Counted from the stretch's first letter, positions 1 to 9,007 are shown. The stretch is DNA of 64,000 nucleotides from CALKXV01 sp965228905 (GCA_965228905.1 CBDDII010000002.1:496001-560000); one strand, 5' to 3'. Notes: generated from the letters alone by a model not told the origin. Program-made: numbers and translations.

Positions 1-1
1 G

Positions 2-478
2 GGAACCGAGCTTTTGGGCCTCGTCCCCACGGAAGAAGTGCGGCGGGCGCTTGATCCGGGCGGGCTCTTGCCCAGGCGCGTTTCGCAAATCCGCCTTGAT
101 GCCGCCTTGACCTTCACCGCACCATGGGACCGTTTCGCGATAGAAGACGCCCGGCCCCAGTTCACGCGGATCAAGCTTGATGACCTGACCGCCCGTTGGG
201 GCACGGTAGACTTCCGCGCTGCGGGCGAGCTTGACGTGGATACCGCAGGCGTGCCGACAGGCCAGATCACCCTTCGTGCCGAGGATTGGCGCAAGATTCT
301 GGACATGGCCGAATCCGTGGGATGGTTGCCGCTTGGAATGCGTCCGACCGTGGAAACCGCCCTCGGTCTCATGGCCGGGCCGGGCGACGTGCTGGACGCG
401 CCCCTGACATTCTCGAACGGTGGCGTCAGTCTTGGCCTTATCCCCCTGGGGCAGGCGCCGCGTCTGGTGCTACGCTGA
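2..478 (+). CDS. DUF2125 domain protein, C-terminal part
   Basis: The reading frame is open from the first bases of the window, so the true start lies outside it and only about 158 C-terminal residues are visible. The sequence resembles the C-terminal half of DUF2125 proteins, a family of about 300-350 residues common in Rhodobacteraceae and of unknown function. The visible part looks like alternating beta strands (for example LTARWGTVDFRAAGELDV) and has no membrane segment; family members usually carry an N-terminal signal or anchor. It ends 4 bases before the stop of the convergent extensin-like gene. Family assignment is by recognition of the sequence style, not a search. Confidence 0.7.
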   Translation, partial: GTELLGLVPTEEVRRALDPGGLLPRRVSQIRLDAALTFTAPWDRFAIEDARPQFTRIKLDDLTARWGTVDFRAAGELDVDTAGVPTGQITLRAEDWRKILDMAESVGWLPLGMRPTVETALGLMAGPGDVLDAPLTFSNGGVSLGLIPLGQAPRLVLR

Positions 479-482
479 GGGA

Positions 483-1055
483 TCAGCGGCAGTAGGAACC
501 GCTGCGATAGTCCGCCGTGTCAAAGTGAAAATGGTCCTGGTGATGGCGGTCGCTGTTCGGCCCAAGCACCGTGCCGAACGGCCCACAGGCGCTGGCGTGC
601 AAACGGCGCATGGTCGCACTGTTGCTGCCATTCCAGTCGCTCAGAACGCTCAAGACCGTTCCATCCGCCAGTTTGAAGGCCGAAATGTCGATGGCATTGC
701 CCTTGGCATGCTCCGACAGACGCGCACCGGGGCGGCTGTTCCTTGTGCGGCAGGCGTAATGCGCGGGCACCGAGATCCCGACCAAGCCGCCGCCCTTCCT
801 GCCGATGATCGGAATCGCGTGTTGGCGCATCCAACGTTCCAGCGTGGCAAGCGTCTTGCGGTTGATCGTGGCGGGTTGCGATAGGCGCACACCGGCGACA
901 GAGGTGACTCGATAGGCGTCCTTCACGCCACAGGCACCGGGACCGGGAACATTGCCGATCCGCTCGGCCTGAAATCCACTCCGGTCCAGATCGCCGCCGC
1001 CGCCACAGGCGGCCAGGGGCAGGATCAGTGCGATTGCGACAAGTGTGTTTTTCAT
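483..1055 (-). CDS. Extensin-like C-terminal domain lipoprotein
   Basis: A 190-residue predicted lipoprotein. The N terminus is a short hydrophobic signal ending in a lipobox (LAAC, Cys about 17), so it should be processed by signal peptidase II and lipidated. The rest matches the bacterial extensin-like C-terminal domain: ACGVKDAYRV near the start, a central SEHAKGNAIDIS segment and a C-terminal DHFHFD motif. The His/Asp pattern recalls the M15-type peptidase fold, which suggests a cell-wall role; activity is unproven. Its ATG overlaps the stop of the upstream tyrC-like gene by 4 bases (ATGA), so it is the last gene of a hisC-tyrC-extensin operon. Confidence 0.85.
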   Translation of the reverse strand: MKNTLVAIALILPLAACGGGGDLDRSGFQAERIGNVPGPGACGVKDAYRVTSVAGVRLSQPATINRKTLATLERWMRQHAIPIIGRKGGGLVGISVPAHYACRTRNSRPGARLSEHAKGNAIDISAFKLADGTVLSVLSDWNGSNSATMRRLHASACGPFGTVLGPNSDRHHQDHFHFDTADYRSGSYCR

Positions 1056-1969
1056 TTCGCTTTCCCTCGGCCAAAGTCCGGCGCATCGGTGTCTTGTCCG
1101 GCCTCGATGATGCCGCGCCGAATGGCGCGTGTCCGTGTGAAATAGTCATGCAGGTGATCGCCGTCCCCGGTTCGGATCGCACGCTGCAAGGCAAACAGTT
1201 CCTCGGTAAACCGTCCGAGGATCTCCAGCGTCGCTTCCTTGTTGTGCAAGAATACGTCGCGCCACATGGTCGGGTCACTTGCCGCGATCCGGGTGAAGTC
1301 GCGGAAACCGGCGGCAGAGAACTTGACGACTTCCTGTTCGGTCACACGACGGAAATCATCTGCGACGCCCACCATCGTATAGGCGATCAGGTGCGGGATA
1401 TGGCTGACGATTGCACAGACAAGGTCGTGGTGTTCGACGTCCATGACTTCCGTGTTTGCGCCAAGTGCCTCCCACATCGCCACGAGGTTCGCGGTGGCCT
1501 CGGGATCGGTGCCTTCGGGCGGAACGATCAGGGTCCAGCGGTTGTCGAAAAGATCGGCAAAGCCCGAGCGCGGGCCGGAGTGTTCGGTTCCCGCCATCGG
1601 GTGGGTGGGAACGAAGTGAACGGTTTCGGGCAGGTAAGGGGCCACGGCCTCGATCACGTCCGCTTTGACCGAGCCGACATCGCTGACGGTGGCACCCGGT
1701 TTCAGAACCGGCGCGATTTCGCTGGCCACCGCCCCCATGGCCCCGACCGGCACGCAAAGCACAACAAGGTCGGCATCCCGCGCGGCATCGGCGGCGGTTT
1801 CGCAAACGCGGTCCACGAGATTGATGTCACGGGCGATCTGGCGTGTCTCGGCGGTGCGGGCATAGCCGGTGATTTCGCCTTCGAACCCCGCGCGGCGGAG
1901 TGCGAGAGACATCGACCCGGCGATGAGGCCAAGCCCGATCAGAGCGACACGGTTGTAGACCACACTCAT
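1052..1969 (-). CDS. tyrC: Prephenate/arogenate dehydrogenase
   Basis: A 305-residue NAD(P)-dependent dehydrogenase of tyrosine biosynthesis, converting prephenate or arogenate. The N-terminal Rossmann motif is GLGLIAGS, followed by an SDVGSVK segment and the HPMAGTEHSGP segment typical of TyrA/TyrC enzymes. There is no chorismate mutase domain. The frame is open upstream, but the start MSVVYNRVAL is preferred because the protein then begins directly before the Rossmann strand and its ATG overlaps the hisC stop by 4 bases. The hisC partner may act as the matching aminotransferase in this pathway. Whether the substrate is prephenate or arogenate cannot be told from the sequence. Confidence 0.9.
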   Translation of the reverse strand: MSVVYNRVALIGLGLIAGSMSLALRRAGFEGEITGYARTAETRQIARDINLVDRVCETAADAARDADLVVLCVPVGAMGAVASEIAPVLKPGATVSDVGSVKADVIEAVAPYLPETVHFVPTHPMAGTEHSGPRSGFADLFDNRWTLIVPPEGTDPEATANLVAMWEALGANTEVMDVEHHDLVCAIVSHIPHLIAYTMVGVADDFRRVTEQEVVKFSAAGFRDFTRIAASDPTMWRDVFLHNKEATLEILGRFTEELFALQRAIRTGDGDHLHDYFTRTRAIRRGIIEAGQDTDAPDFGRGKAK

Positions 1970-3054
1970 GCCCGCGCCCCCTTGAACCGGCGGACCGAGG
2001 CGATGACCCGCTTGCAATCCTCTTCGCTGCCCACGGTGATCCGCAGACAATTCGGCAGGCCATAGCCAGCGACTTTGCGCACAAGGATGCCGTCCTCGCG
2101 GAACGCTGTCTCACAAGCATTTGCCTCAGCCTCGTTGGCGAACCGTGCAAGGATGAAATTGGCCGAAGAGGCGTCCGAGTTGATGCCCAATTCGGCCAAC
2201 GCCTGCGCCAGGACGTGCCGGTTCTTCGTGTTTTCGGCCAGACAATGCGCCGCCCAGTCCCGATCCCTGATTGCGGCCTCGGCGGCGGCAAGCTGGGTGT
2301 TCGACAGGTTGAACGGCCCGCGCACGCGGTTGAGGTTGTCGATGATCGCCTTAGGCCCATAGCCCCAGCCGATCCGCAGCCCGCCCAGCCCGTAGAGCTT
2401 GGAAAAGGTGCGGGTCATCACGACGTTGTCGCGCGATTCCACCAGCGCCGCGCCACCGTCGAAACCGTCGACGAACTCGGCATAGGCCCCGTCCAGCACA
2501 AGGATCACATGGGGCGGCAGTTCCCCGGCAAGGCGCGCCACTTCGTTGCTGCCGATCATCGTGCCGGTCGGGTTCGCGGGGTTGGCGATAAAGACCAGCC
2601 GCGTGCGATCCGTCACACCGTTCAGAATGGCGTCGACATCCACCCGGCGATCCCGCTCGGGCACTTCGACCGGCACGGCACCCGAAGCATGGGCGGAAAT
2701 CCGGTACATGGAAAACCCGTGCTGGGTATAGATCACCTCGGTGCCTTCGCCCGCATAGGCCTGGCACAGGAATTCGATCACTTCGTCCGACCCCGCCCCA
2801 CAAATGATGCGCTCGGCGTCCAGCCCATGCACCTCGGCAATCGCCGCGCGCAGGTCCGCGTGATCCGTGGGCGGATAGCGGTGCAACTTGTCGGCACTTG
2901 CGAGGATGGCGGCCCTGGCCGCCTCTGGCACGCCAAAGGGGTTTTCGTTGGACGACAGTTTCAAGACGTCCGTGCGCCCGTCCAAGGTGCTTGCGCCACC
3001 CTGGTAGAGCGCGATCCGGTCAACGCCCGGTTTGGGAGAGATCATATCCGTCAT
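1966..3054 (-). CDS. hisC: Histidinol-phosphate aminotransferase
   Basis: A 362-residue class I/II PLP aminotransferase of normal HisC length. Visible hallmarks are the SSNENPFG segment near residue 35, NPANPTGT around residue 165, the DGAYAEF aspartate and the Schiff-base lysine in TRTFSKLYGLGGLRIGW. It converts imidazole-acetol phosphate plus glutamate to histidinol phosphate in the cytoplasm; HisC-like enzymes also act on aromatic keto acids. It is the first gene of an operon in which all junctions are 4-base overlaps (hisC, tyrC, extensin-like). Location beside tyrC rather than in a his operon suggests a role in aromatic amino acid synthesis as well. Confidence 0.93.
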   Translation of the reverse strand: MTDMISPKPGVDRIALYQGGASTLDGRTDVLKLSSNENPFGVPEAARAAILASADKLHRYPPTDHADLRAAIAEVHGLDAERIICGAGSDEVIEFLCQAYAGEGTEVIYTQHGFSMYRISAHASGAVPVEVPERDRRVDVDAILNGVTDRTRLVFIANPANPTGTMIGSNEVARLAGELPPHVILVLDGAYAEFVDGFDGGAALVESRDNVVMTRTFSKLYGLGGLRIGWGYGPKAIIDNLNRVRGPFNLSNTQLAAAEAAIRDRDWAAHCLAENTKNRHVLAQALAELGINSDASSANFILARFANEAEANACETAFREDGILVRKVAGYGLPNCLRITVGSEEDCKRVIASVRRFKGARA

Positions 3055-3108
3055 GGTCCGCCGTGTTTAGCCGGGCAATGAGGGGCGTGCCAGTCCTTTG
3101 CAACGAAA

Positions 3109-3133
3109 GACGCCGCCCGTGGCAGGCGGCGTC
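3109..3133 (-). terminator. Hairpin after mmsA
   Basis: A perfect 9-bp stem (GACGCCGCC / GGCGGCGTC) with a 7-base loop lies about 58 bases after the mmsA stop and before hisC. On the minus strand it is followed by TTTCG. It is a likely factor-independent terminator of mmsA that also separates it from the hisC operon. Confidence 0.7.
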
Positions 3134-3138
3134 CATTT

Positions 3139-3161
3139 GCGTATTTTCAAAGCGGTGAAGG
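3139..3161. repeat. Copy 1 of a 3'-flanking element
   Basis: The stretch GCGTATTTTCAAAGCGGTGA with the following AGG recurs almost identically at 40071-40094. Both copies lie shortly after the stop codon of a minus-strand gene (mmsA here, the Lhr-type helicase there). I infer a dispersed intergenic element or conserved 3' processing/termination signal. Confidence 0.5.
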
Positions 3162-3190
3162 ACAAACTGGCCCGAACCGCCCGTTTCGCG

Positions 3191-4690
3191 TCAATCCATC
3201 GCTTTGAAGGCGAACTCTCCGCCTTCCTTGATGCCCGAGAACCAGCGCGCCGTGACCGTCTTGGTCTTGGTGTAGAACCGGAAAGCATCGGGCCCGTACT
3301 GGTTCAGATCCCCGAAGGCCGATTTCTTCCAGCCGCCAAAGGTGTGATAGGACAAAGGCACCGGGATCGGGAAGTTGATCCCCACCATGCCGACATTGAC
3401 GCGATTGGCGAAATCCCGTGCAGTATCGCCATCGGCGGTGAAAATCGCGGTGCCGTTGCCGTAGGGGTTGTCCATGGTCAGCTTCAGCGCGTCTTCGTAG
3501 GTTTCGGTGCGCACCTGGGACAGGACGGGTCCAAAGATTTCTTCCTTGTAGATGTCCATCTCGGGCGTGACCTTGTCGAAAAAGCTTGGGCCGACGAAGA
3601 ACCCGTTTTCATAGCCCTGAAGGCTGAAATTCCGGCCATCGACGACCAGGTCCGCACCCTGTGCGACGCCGCTTTCGACCAGACCGTTGATCCGCTCCTG
3701 GCTGGCCTTGGTGATGACCGGGCCGAAATCCACGTCGTCGCCCGCGGTATAGGGGCCGACCTTCAGTGCCTCGATCCGGGGCACAAGGCGTTCGACCAGC
3801 GCGTCTGCGGTCTTTTCGCCAACCGGCACGGCCACCGAGATTGCCATGCAGCGTTCGCCTGCTGCGCCGAACCCGGCCCCGACCAGTGCGTCGGCGGCCT
3901 TGTCCATGTCGGCATCCGGCATGATGATCATGTGGTTCTTTGCGCCGCCAAAGCATTGCGCGCGCTTGCCGTTGGTCGCAGCGCGGCCATATATATATTG
4001 CGCGATCGGGGTCGAGCCGACAAAGCCCACGGCCTGGATCGTTTCATTGTCGAGGATTGCGTCGACCGCTTCCTTGTCGCCATTGACCACCTGCAACACG
4101 CCGTCAGGCAAGCCGGCTTCCTTCATCAGTTCCGCCAGCCTCAGCGAGGTGGACGGGCAGCGTTCCGAAGGTTTCAGGATCATCGCGTTGCCGGACGCAA
4201 GGGCGGGGGCCATCTTCCACAGGGGGATCATGGCGGGAAAGTTGAAGGGCGTAATGCCCGCCACCACGCCAAGCGGCTGGCGCATCGAATAAAGGTCGAT
4301 GCCGGGGCCGCCGTCGTTGGTGAATTCGCCCTTCAGAAGCGAAGGCGCGCCCATGCAGACCTCGACCACTTCAAGCCCGCGCTGAACGTCGCCACGACCG
4401 TCCGGAAGGGTCTTGCCGTGTTCGCGGCTGACCAGTTCGGCCAGTTCGTCCATGTGTTCGTTGATCAGGGCGCCGAATTTCATCATGACGCGGGCACGGC
4501 GCTGCGGATTGGTGGCGCCCCAGCCGATCTGTGCTTCGGCAGCGGCGTCGACGGCGGCGCTCATTTCCTCGACCGAGGCCAGCGGAACCTTCGCCTGCAC
4601 CTCGCCCGTCGCGGGGTTGTAGACGTCGGCAAAGCGGCCCGAAGTGCCTTTGACAAGCGATCCGTTGATAAAGTGGCTCAGTTCTTCCAT
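3191..4690 (-). CDS. mmsA: CoA-acylating methylmalonate-semialdehyde dehydrogenase
   Basis: A 499-residue aldehyde dehydrogenase (ALDH6 family) that turns methylmalonate semialdehyde into propionyl-CoA in valine degradation, or malonate semialdehyde into acetyl-CoA in inositol and beta-alanine breakdown. Family signs are TPFNFPAMIPLWK, the VGSTPIA nucleotide-binding segment and the catalytic cysteine in GAAGERCMAIS. The C-terminal KEEIFGPV segment is also intact. The frame is open far upstream, but the start MEELSHFING has a strong GGAGGA ribosome site 5 bases before it and gives the family length. A LysR regulator is transcribed divergently from 4796, and the shared 105-bp gap carries palindromes. 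Confidence 0.95.
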   Translation of the reverse strand: MEELSHFINGSLVKGTSGRFADVYNPATGEVQAKVPLASVEEMSAAVDAAAEAQIGWGATNPQRRARVMMKFGALINEHMDELAELVSREHGKTLPDGRGDVQRGLEVVEVCMGAPSLLKGEFTNDGGPGIDLYSMRQPLGVVAGITPFNFPAMIPLWKMAPALASGNAMILKPSERCPSTSLRLAELMKEAGLPDGVLQVVNGDKEAVDAILDNETIQAVGFVGSTPIAQYIYGRAATNGKRAQCFGGAKNHMIIMPDADMDKAADALVGAGFGAAGERCMAISVAVPVGEKTADALVERLVPRIEALKVGPYTAGDDVDFGPVITKASQERINGLVESGVAQGADLVVDGRNFSLQGYENGFFVGPSFFDKVTPEMDIYKEEIFGPVLSQVRTETYEDALKLTMDNPYGNGTAIFTADGDTARDFANRVNVGMVGINFPIPVPLSYHTFGGWKKSAFGDLNQYGPDAFRFYTKTKTVTARWFSGIKEGGEFAFKAMD

Positions 4691-4795
4691 GGAATCCTCC
4701 CAAAATGCGTTGTGCGCACAATATGGCTGGCGCGGGCGTCGGAAAAGCGGCAGTTTGCCAAAAAAGTTTTGCAAAAATGCAAGGATGAAATTCCG
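4691..4795. promoter_or_regulatory. mmsA/LysR divergent control region
   Basis: The gap between the divergent mmsA and LysR starts holds a perfect 12-bp palindrome TTGTGCGCACAA (4710-4721), a perfect 10-bp palindrome TTTTGCAAAA (4767-4776) and an overlapping inverted repeat TTGCA-N4-TGCAA (4769-4782). These are plausible operator sites for the LysR protein encoded next door, but binding is inferred only from position and symmetry. Confidence 0.6.
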
Positions 4796-5683
4796 ATGAA
4801 TTGGGATGACATGCGAATTTTCCTGTCTGTGGCACGGGAAGAAAGCCTGACGGGTGCCGCCAAGGCCTTGCGGCTTGATCCGGCGACCGTGGGTCGGCGG
4901 ATTGCCCGGCTGGAGCGCGATTGCGACAGTGTTCTCTTCGTGAAATCGCCCCAGGGCTATGTTCTGACGACCGAAGGCGAGAATTTGCTGGCCCACGCCG
5001 AGGCGGGCGAACAGGCCATGAATGGCGCGCTGTCCGAGGTGCGACAGGGCGACAGGCGGCTGACCGGCACCATTCGGCTGGGCGCACCCGACGGCTGCGC
5101 GACCTTCCTGCTGCCCGATGTCATCGCCGGAATTGTCACCAATAATCCGGGGCTTGAGGTGCAGATCGTTGCCCTGCCGCGCGTCTTCAACCTGTCGAAA
5201 CGCGAGGCGGACATGGCCATCGGCGTATCGCGGCCCCAGACGGGTCGGCTGCGGATCCAGAAAATCGCGGATTACCGGTTGGGTCTGGCCGCGTCGCGCG
5301 ACTATCTTCAGAAAGTCGGCGGGATCAAGGATCGCGCCGCGCTCGCCGATCATCCGGTGGTTGGCTACATCCCCGACATGATCTTTGACCGCGAGCTTGA
5401 TTACCTGGCTGAACTCGGGCTTGAGACCGTGGCAATCGCATCGAACCTCGTCTCGGTGCAACTTGGGCTTCTGAGGGCCGGGGCAGGGATTGGCGTGGTG
5501 CATGATTTTGCCTTGAAAGATGCACCTGAGTTAGAGCGGGTTTTGCCCCAGGATATTGAACTAAAACGCTCTTTCTGGTTGATGCGGCACGCCGATGACG
5601 TCCGGGTGGAACGTCTTAACCGGTTTGCGCAAGAGCTGACCGAAGGAATGCGCCGGGAGCTGGCGATACGCCAGGATACTTGA
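4796..5683 (+). CDS. LysR-family transcriptional regulator
   Basis: A 295-residue LysR-type regulator. The first 60 residues form the winged helix-turn-helix (SLTGAAKALRLDPATVGRRIARLE); the rest is the periplasmic-binding-like effector domain (LRLGAPDGCATFLLP region to the end). The frame runs open upstream through the opposite strand of mmsA, but the ATG at 4796 gives a canonical LysR N terminus, MNWDDMRIFLSVA. It diverges from mmsA across 105 bp with palindromes, so control of mmsA is the obvious hypothesis. The ligand is not predictable. Confidence 0.9.
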   Translation: MNWDDMRIFLSVAREESLTGAAKALRLDPATVGRRIARLERDCDSVLFVKSPQGYVLTTEGENLLAHAEAGEQAMNGALSEVRQGDRRLTGTIRLGAPDGCATFLLPDVIAGIVTNNPGLEVQIVALPRVFNLSKREADMAIGVSRPQTGRLRIQKIADYRLGLAASRDYLQKVGGIKDRAALADHPVVGYIPDMIFDRELDYLAELGLETVAIASNLVSVQLGLLRAGAGIGVVHDFALKDAPELERVLPQDIELKRSFWLMRHADDVRVERLNRFAQELTEGMRRELAIRQDT

Positions 5684-5741
5684 CAGGGCAGGGGTGCGAA
5701 TGGAACGCTGAGAGGCAAGACAAGGTACCCGGAGGAACCCA

Positions 5742-6173
5742 ATGCTAGTGCGCCAAATCCTTGGAATGAAAGGCGGCACGGATGTTGTCACCATTGCCCC
5801 CGAAGCCACGATTGCCGAGGCAACGCGGCTTTTGTCGGAAAAACGCATCGGTGCATTGGTCGTTTCCAACGGAGGCAGGCCCGAAGGCATCCTGTCGGAA
5901 CGCGACGTCGTGCGCGAATTGGGGCGGCGCGGCGAAGCCTGCCTGAAAGACACCGTGTCCGACCTGATGACACGTGATCTTGTGTCCTGCACCACCAACG
6001 ACACTACCGACCACGTGCTGACCAAGATGACCGACGGTCGGTTCCGTCACATGCCGGTCATGGACGGCGATGCCATGATCGGGCTGATCTCGATCGGTGA
6101 CGTGGTCAAGGCCCGGCTCTCCGAGCTTTCGATGGAAAAGAACGCCCTGGAAGACATGATCAAGGGGTTTTGA
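5742..6173 (+). CDS. Tandem CBS-domain protein
   Basis: A 143-residue cytoplasmic protein consisting of two CBS domains (about residues 8-62 and 74-132) and little else. The ILSERDVVREL and IGLISIGDVVKARLSE segments are the usual ends of CBS units. Such pairs bind adenosine nucleotides and act as stand-alone sensors, but the partner is unknown. It has a good ribosome site (GGAGG, about 5742-10) and lies between the LysR gene and coaD on the same strand, with gaps of 58 and 94 bp that could hold separate promoters. Confidence 0.88.
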   Translation: MLVRQILGMKGGTDVVTIAPEATIAEATRLLSEKRIGALVVSNGGRPEGILSERDVVRELGRRGEACLKDTVSDLMTRDLVSCTTNDTTDHVLTKMTDGRFRHMPVMDGDAMIGLISIGDVVKARLSELSMEKNALEDMIKGF

Positions 6174-6267
6174 TCCCCGGTTGACGGATATTCTGTCACA
6201 GGCGCTGCACTTGTGGCGGTGGCTGGACCGTGGCAGCAATAGCTGACGTAGCGGCAGAGAGGTTTCC

Positions 6268-6771
6268 ATGCGCACCGGACTTTACCCAGGCACTTTCGAT
6301 CCGGTCACACTTGGGCACATGGACATCATCGAACGGGCGACGGCTCTGGTCGACAAGCTGGTGATCGGCGTTGCCATCAACCGCGACAAGGGTCCGCTGT
6401 TCACGCTGGAAGAGCGGGTCGAGATGATCGAAGCCGAATGCGCCAAGATATCCGAGCGGACGGGCTGCCAGATCGTTCCCCATCCATTCGAGAACCTGCT
6501 GATCGACTGCGCGCACGACGTGGGGGCGCAGATCATCATCCGTGGCTTGCGGGCCGTGGCGGATTTTGAGTACGAATATCAAATGGTTGGCATGAACCGG
6601 GTGCTGGACGACAGTATCGAGACCGTGTTCCTTATGGCCGAGGCCGAGCATCAGGCGATCGCCTCGAAACTTGTGAAAGAGATCGCGCGGCTGGGCGGCG
6701 ACGTTTCCAAATTCATCACGCCCGAGGTGAATGTGAAACTGCTGGAAAAGTTCAAGACGTCCACCGGTTAG
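6268..6771 (+). CDS. coaD: Phosphopantetheine adenylyltransferase
   Basis: A 167-residue enzyme that adenylates 4'-phosphopantetheine to dephospho-CoA, the fourth step of CoA synthesis. The N-terminal YPGTFDPVTLGHMDII carries the (T/H)xGH nucleotidyltransferase motif, and the IIRGLRAVADFEYEYQM and N-terminal HPFENLL segments are typical of CoaD. Length is normal for the family. A ribosome site (AGAGG) lies 6 bases upstream. The 3' end overlaps the convergent MprF-like gene by 4 bases, so no room is left for a separate terminator. Confidence 0.96.
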   Translation: MRTGLYPGTFDPVTLGHMDIIERATALVDKLVIGVAINRDKGPLFTLEERVEMIEAECAKISERTGCQIVPHPFENLLIDCAHDVGAQIIIRGLRAVADFEYEYQMVGMNRVLDDSIETVFLMAEAEHQAIASKLVKEIARLGGDVSKFITPEVNVKLLEKFKTSTG

Positions 6772-8612
6772 GCCGGTCGCTTTCGTCGGGGCGAAACTGG
6801 CATCGGGCGTGCCGAACCATTGATGCGCAAAAGGATATCGATCCCCGCCAACGCCAAAATCGCAGGGTTCGGCGCGGCGGCATAGAGTGTTTGTCGTTCG
6901 GTCGCGAAACTGTCCTTGAAACGTCTGAGGCCGTTTGCCGACCCCGAAGACCATATGGGTTTCAATAGTTTATGTCCGTCGTCCAAGGGCACGGCGGCCA
7001 GTGACAAGCGTGGAACGCCAATCAGTTTCGCATCCCTGATCGCCGCATTGACCAGGGCGTGCATCGTCCCGTTCGGCATGTCGTCGCGGCTGCGCATGAG
7101 GTCAAGCGTCCACTCCGAATGCGCGCAGTGAAAGGTCGCAAAGGCGACAAGACGGTTCTCCACATGCGCAAGGTAACAGCGCTGGCGGGCGAGGTGCTCG
7201 GGACAAAAACGACCCATGGAAAACCCGCGTTCGCCGCCTGTACGCCTGACCCATTCTTCGGCAACTTCGGACATTTCGTCAAAGGGCAGGTCGTCGGCCA
7301 GGGTCACCACGACTCCCTCCCGATCCGCCGACTTTAGTTTGCGCCGCAACTGGCGACGCTTCGGGGTGTCCAGGGTGAAAACAGCAACGTCCAGCGGGGC
7401 TTCCTCGGAAATCGCCAGGACAGACCAGCCGTGCATACGCGCCATCCCCGCGGTCTGGGCCGAGCACTTGTAAAGCACCGGCCACCGCGAACCGTCGCTT
7501 GCTGCATTTTCCAGCCTTTTCAACGATGTCTGCGTCAACGCACCACCTGTGACACTGTCCCCAATCGCGACAAGGCTTTGGCTGGCTTCGGCGACGTGAA
7601 GACAGGTTCCATCCGCGCATGGCACAAGCCTATGACCCGGCTGATCGCTCAATCGCGATTCGGCACGTGCAAACTGCGCTGGACCTGGAACCTGCAAAGC
7701 GGGTTCTGCCCGGTCCCGTGGCGACCTTGGCTGCGCCAAGAGCACCACGGCAAGGCAGGCGGGCAGGGCATGATAGATCAACCGATAACCAAGGATCGCG
7801 GCAACCAGATCCGGTTCGGGCACCGACGGCAACAGCGAAATCAGGCAAAGTTCAAAAGGCCCGACGCCGCCGGGTGTGGCCGAAATCAGCCCGGCCCCAA
7901 GCGACAGCGTGAAAATCGCGATCATCTGTGGGAAGGTCGGTTGAAGCTCGACAGGCAAAAGGACCCAAAGCGCGATGCCCGCGCAGATCACGTCAAGCGT
8001 TATCAACCCCATCAGCCGGAACGCCATGCGCAAGGGCGGCAGCGGGAACGGAAGCCAGCGGGGCTGCAAAAGCGACAGGATCACGAAGCCGAGGCCGAGG
8101 GCAAAAGCACAAAAGGCCCAGGTTCCATCGGCAGGCAGGCCCGTACCGGGAAGCACCAGTACAAAAACCGACAACAGGCCAAGCCCGGCCATGAAGCTGA
8201 ACGAAACATAGTTCGTGACCTTTAAGGCGGTTGGGATGGTGATCTCGGGCAAAAGCCGCCAGCGGGCCAGGGTGCCGGTGGCCAGCCCGAAGCCAAGCGC
8301 CTGGGCCAGGGCGATCGCACCAGCCCCCGAGACGACAGCACGACGCGCAGAAACCCCGGTGCGCAGCCAACGGTGGAAAAGCGCGTCGTACTGGCCGACT
8401 GCGGCAAAGCTGAGGGCGGTTGCGACAAGGGCCAGAATCCATTGTCCGGGCGTGACATCACTGATGGCCGAGCCGATGTCCGTCAGTCGAATGCCGTCGA
8501 GCTTGCTCACAACCAGCGACAGGCACGCAATCGCGACGGAAAACGGCAAAAGCCGTTTGTTCAGCCATCGCAACGACCACAGGGATCGGCGCGTGCGCGA
8601 ACCGTAACTCAT
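6768..8612 (-). CDS. MprF-like phosphatidylglycerol lysyltransferase-domain protein
   Basis: A 614-residue membrane protein. Residues about 20-300 hold seven or eight hydrophobic segments with the flippase-type SATPGGVGPFE motif; residues about 325-600 form the soluble DUF2156 aminoacyl-lipid transferase domain (GDSVTGGAL, then KSADREGVVV and SLAAVPLDDG). MprF proteins transfer an aminoacyl group from tRNA to phosphatidylglycerol and flip the product, lowering the negative surface charge. This one is shorter than the 840-residue staphylococcal form because it has fewer N-terminal membrane segments. The amino acid transferred cannot be told. It converges with coaD. Confidence 0.85.
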   Translation of the reverse strand: MSYGSRTRRSLWSLRWLNKRLLPFSVAIACLSLVVSKLDGIRLTDIGSAISDVTPGQWILALVATALSFAAVGQYDALFHRWLRTGVSARRAVVSGAGAIALAQALGFGLATGTLARWRLLPEITIPTALKVTNYVSFSFMAGLGLLSVFVLVLPGTGLPADGTWAFCAFALGLGFVILSLLQPRWLPFPLPPLRMAFRLMGLITLDVICAGIALWVLLPVELQPTFPQMIAIFTLSLGAGLISATPGGVGPFELCLISLLPSVPEPDLVAAILGYRLIYHALPACLAVVLLAQPRSPRDRAEPALQVPGPAQFARAESRLSDQPGHRLVPCADGTCLHVAEASQSLVAIGDSVTGGALTQTSLKRLENAASDGSRWPVLYKCSAQTAGMARMHGWSVLAISEEAPLDVAVFTLDTPKRRQLRRKLKSADREGVVVTLADDLPFDEMSEVAEEWVRRTGGERGFSMGRFCPEHLARQRCYLAHVENRLVAFATFHCAHSEWTLDLMRSRDDMPNGTMHALVNAAIRDAKLIGVPRLSLAAVPLDDGHKLLKPIWSSGSANGLRRFKDSFATERQTLYAAAPNPAILALAGIDILLRINGSARPMPVSPRRKRPA

Positions 8613-8692
8613 TACTCACCCCGCCAAGGGCCCCCGAATGCCGGAACCTATGGGCGAGGTGTTGACGCGATCTTAATTTAAGCGGCCTTGGA

Positions 8693-9007
8693 TCAGATTT
8701 CGTCCATCAACTGGGCTTTGGCCTGGGCCAGGAATTCGGCCATCTTGGCACGGATTTCCGCTTCGCTGGCCTTGTCGCCCAGGTCGCCCGAAACCTTGCG
8801 GTAAACGTCTTCGTCACCGGCTTCTTCAAAGTCCGATTTCACGACCTCGGTGGCATAAGCGCTGGCGTCGTCCCCAACCTTGCCCAAAAGCTCGGCTGCC
8901 CAGAGCCCCAAAAGCTTGTTGCGCCGGGCTTCTGCCTTGAACTGCATTTCTGCGTCATGGGCGAACTTGTTTTCAAAGGCGTTTTCGCGGTCGTCGAAGG
9001 TGGACAT
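8693..9007 (-). CDS. F1Fo-ATPase inhibitor zeta subunit (DUF1476)
   Basis: A 104-residue soluble, largely helical protein of the DUF1476 family. The start MSTFDDRENAFENKFAHD followed by FKAEARRNKLLGLWAAELLG closely matches the zeta subunit of Paracoccus denitrificans, which inhibits ATP hydrolysis by F1 through its N-terminal segment. The family is specific to alphaproteobacteria. It diverges from purC across 172 bp. The function is inferred from the family; nothing else of ATP synthase is encoded in this window. Confidence 0.88.
   Translation of the reverse strand: MSTFDDRENAFENKFAHDAEMQFKAEARRNKLLGLWAAELLGKVGDDASAYATEVVKSDFEEAGDEDVYRKVSGDLGDKASEAEIRAKMAEFLAQAKAQLMDEI

Noticed and set aside
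3098..4795. Upstream extension of the LysR frame, antisense to mmsA
   Set aside because: The extension has no ribosome site and is the complement of mmsA; the LysR family start at 4796 is clear.
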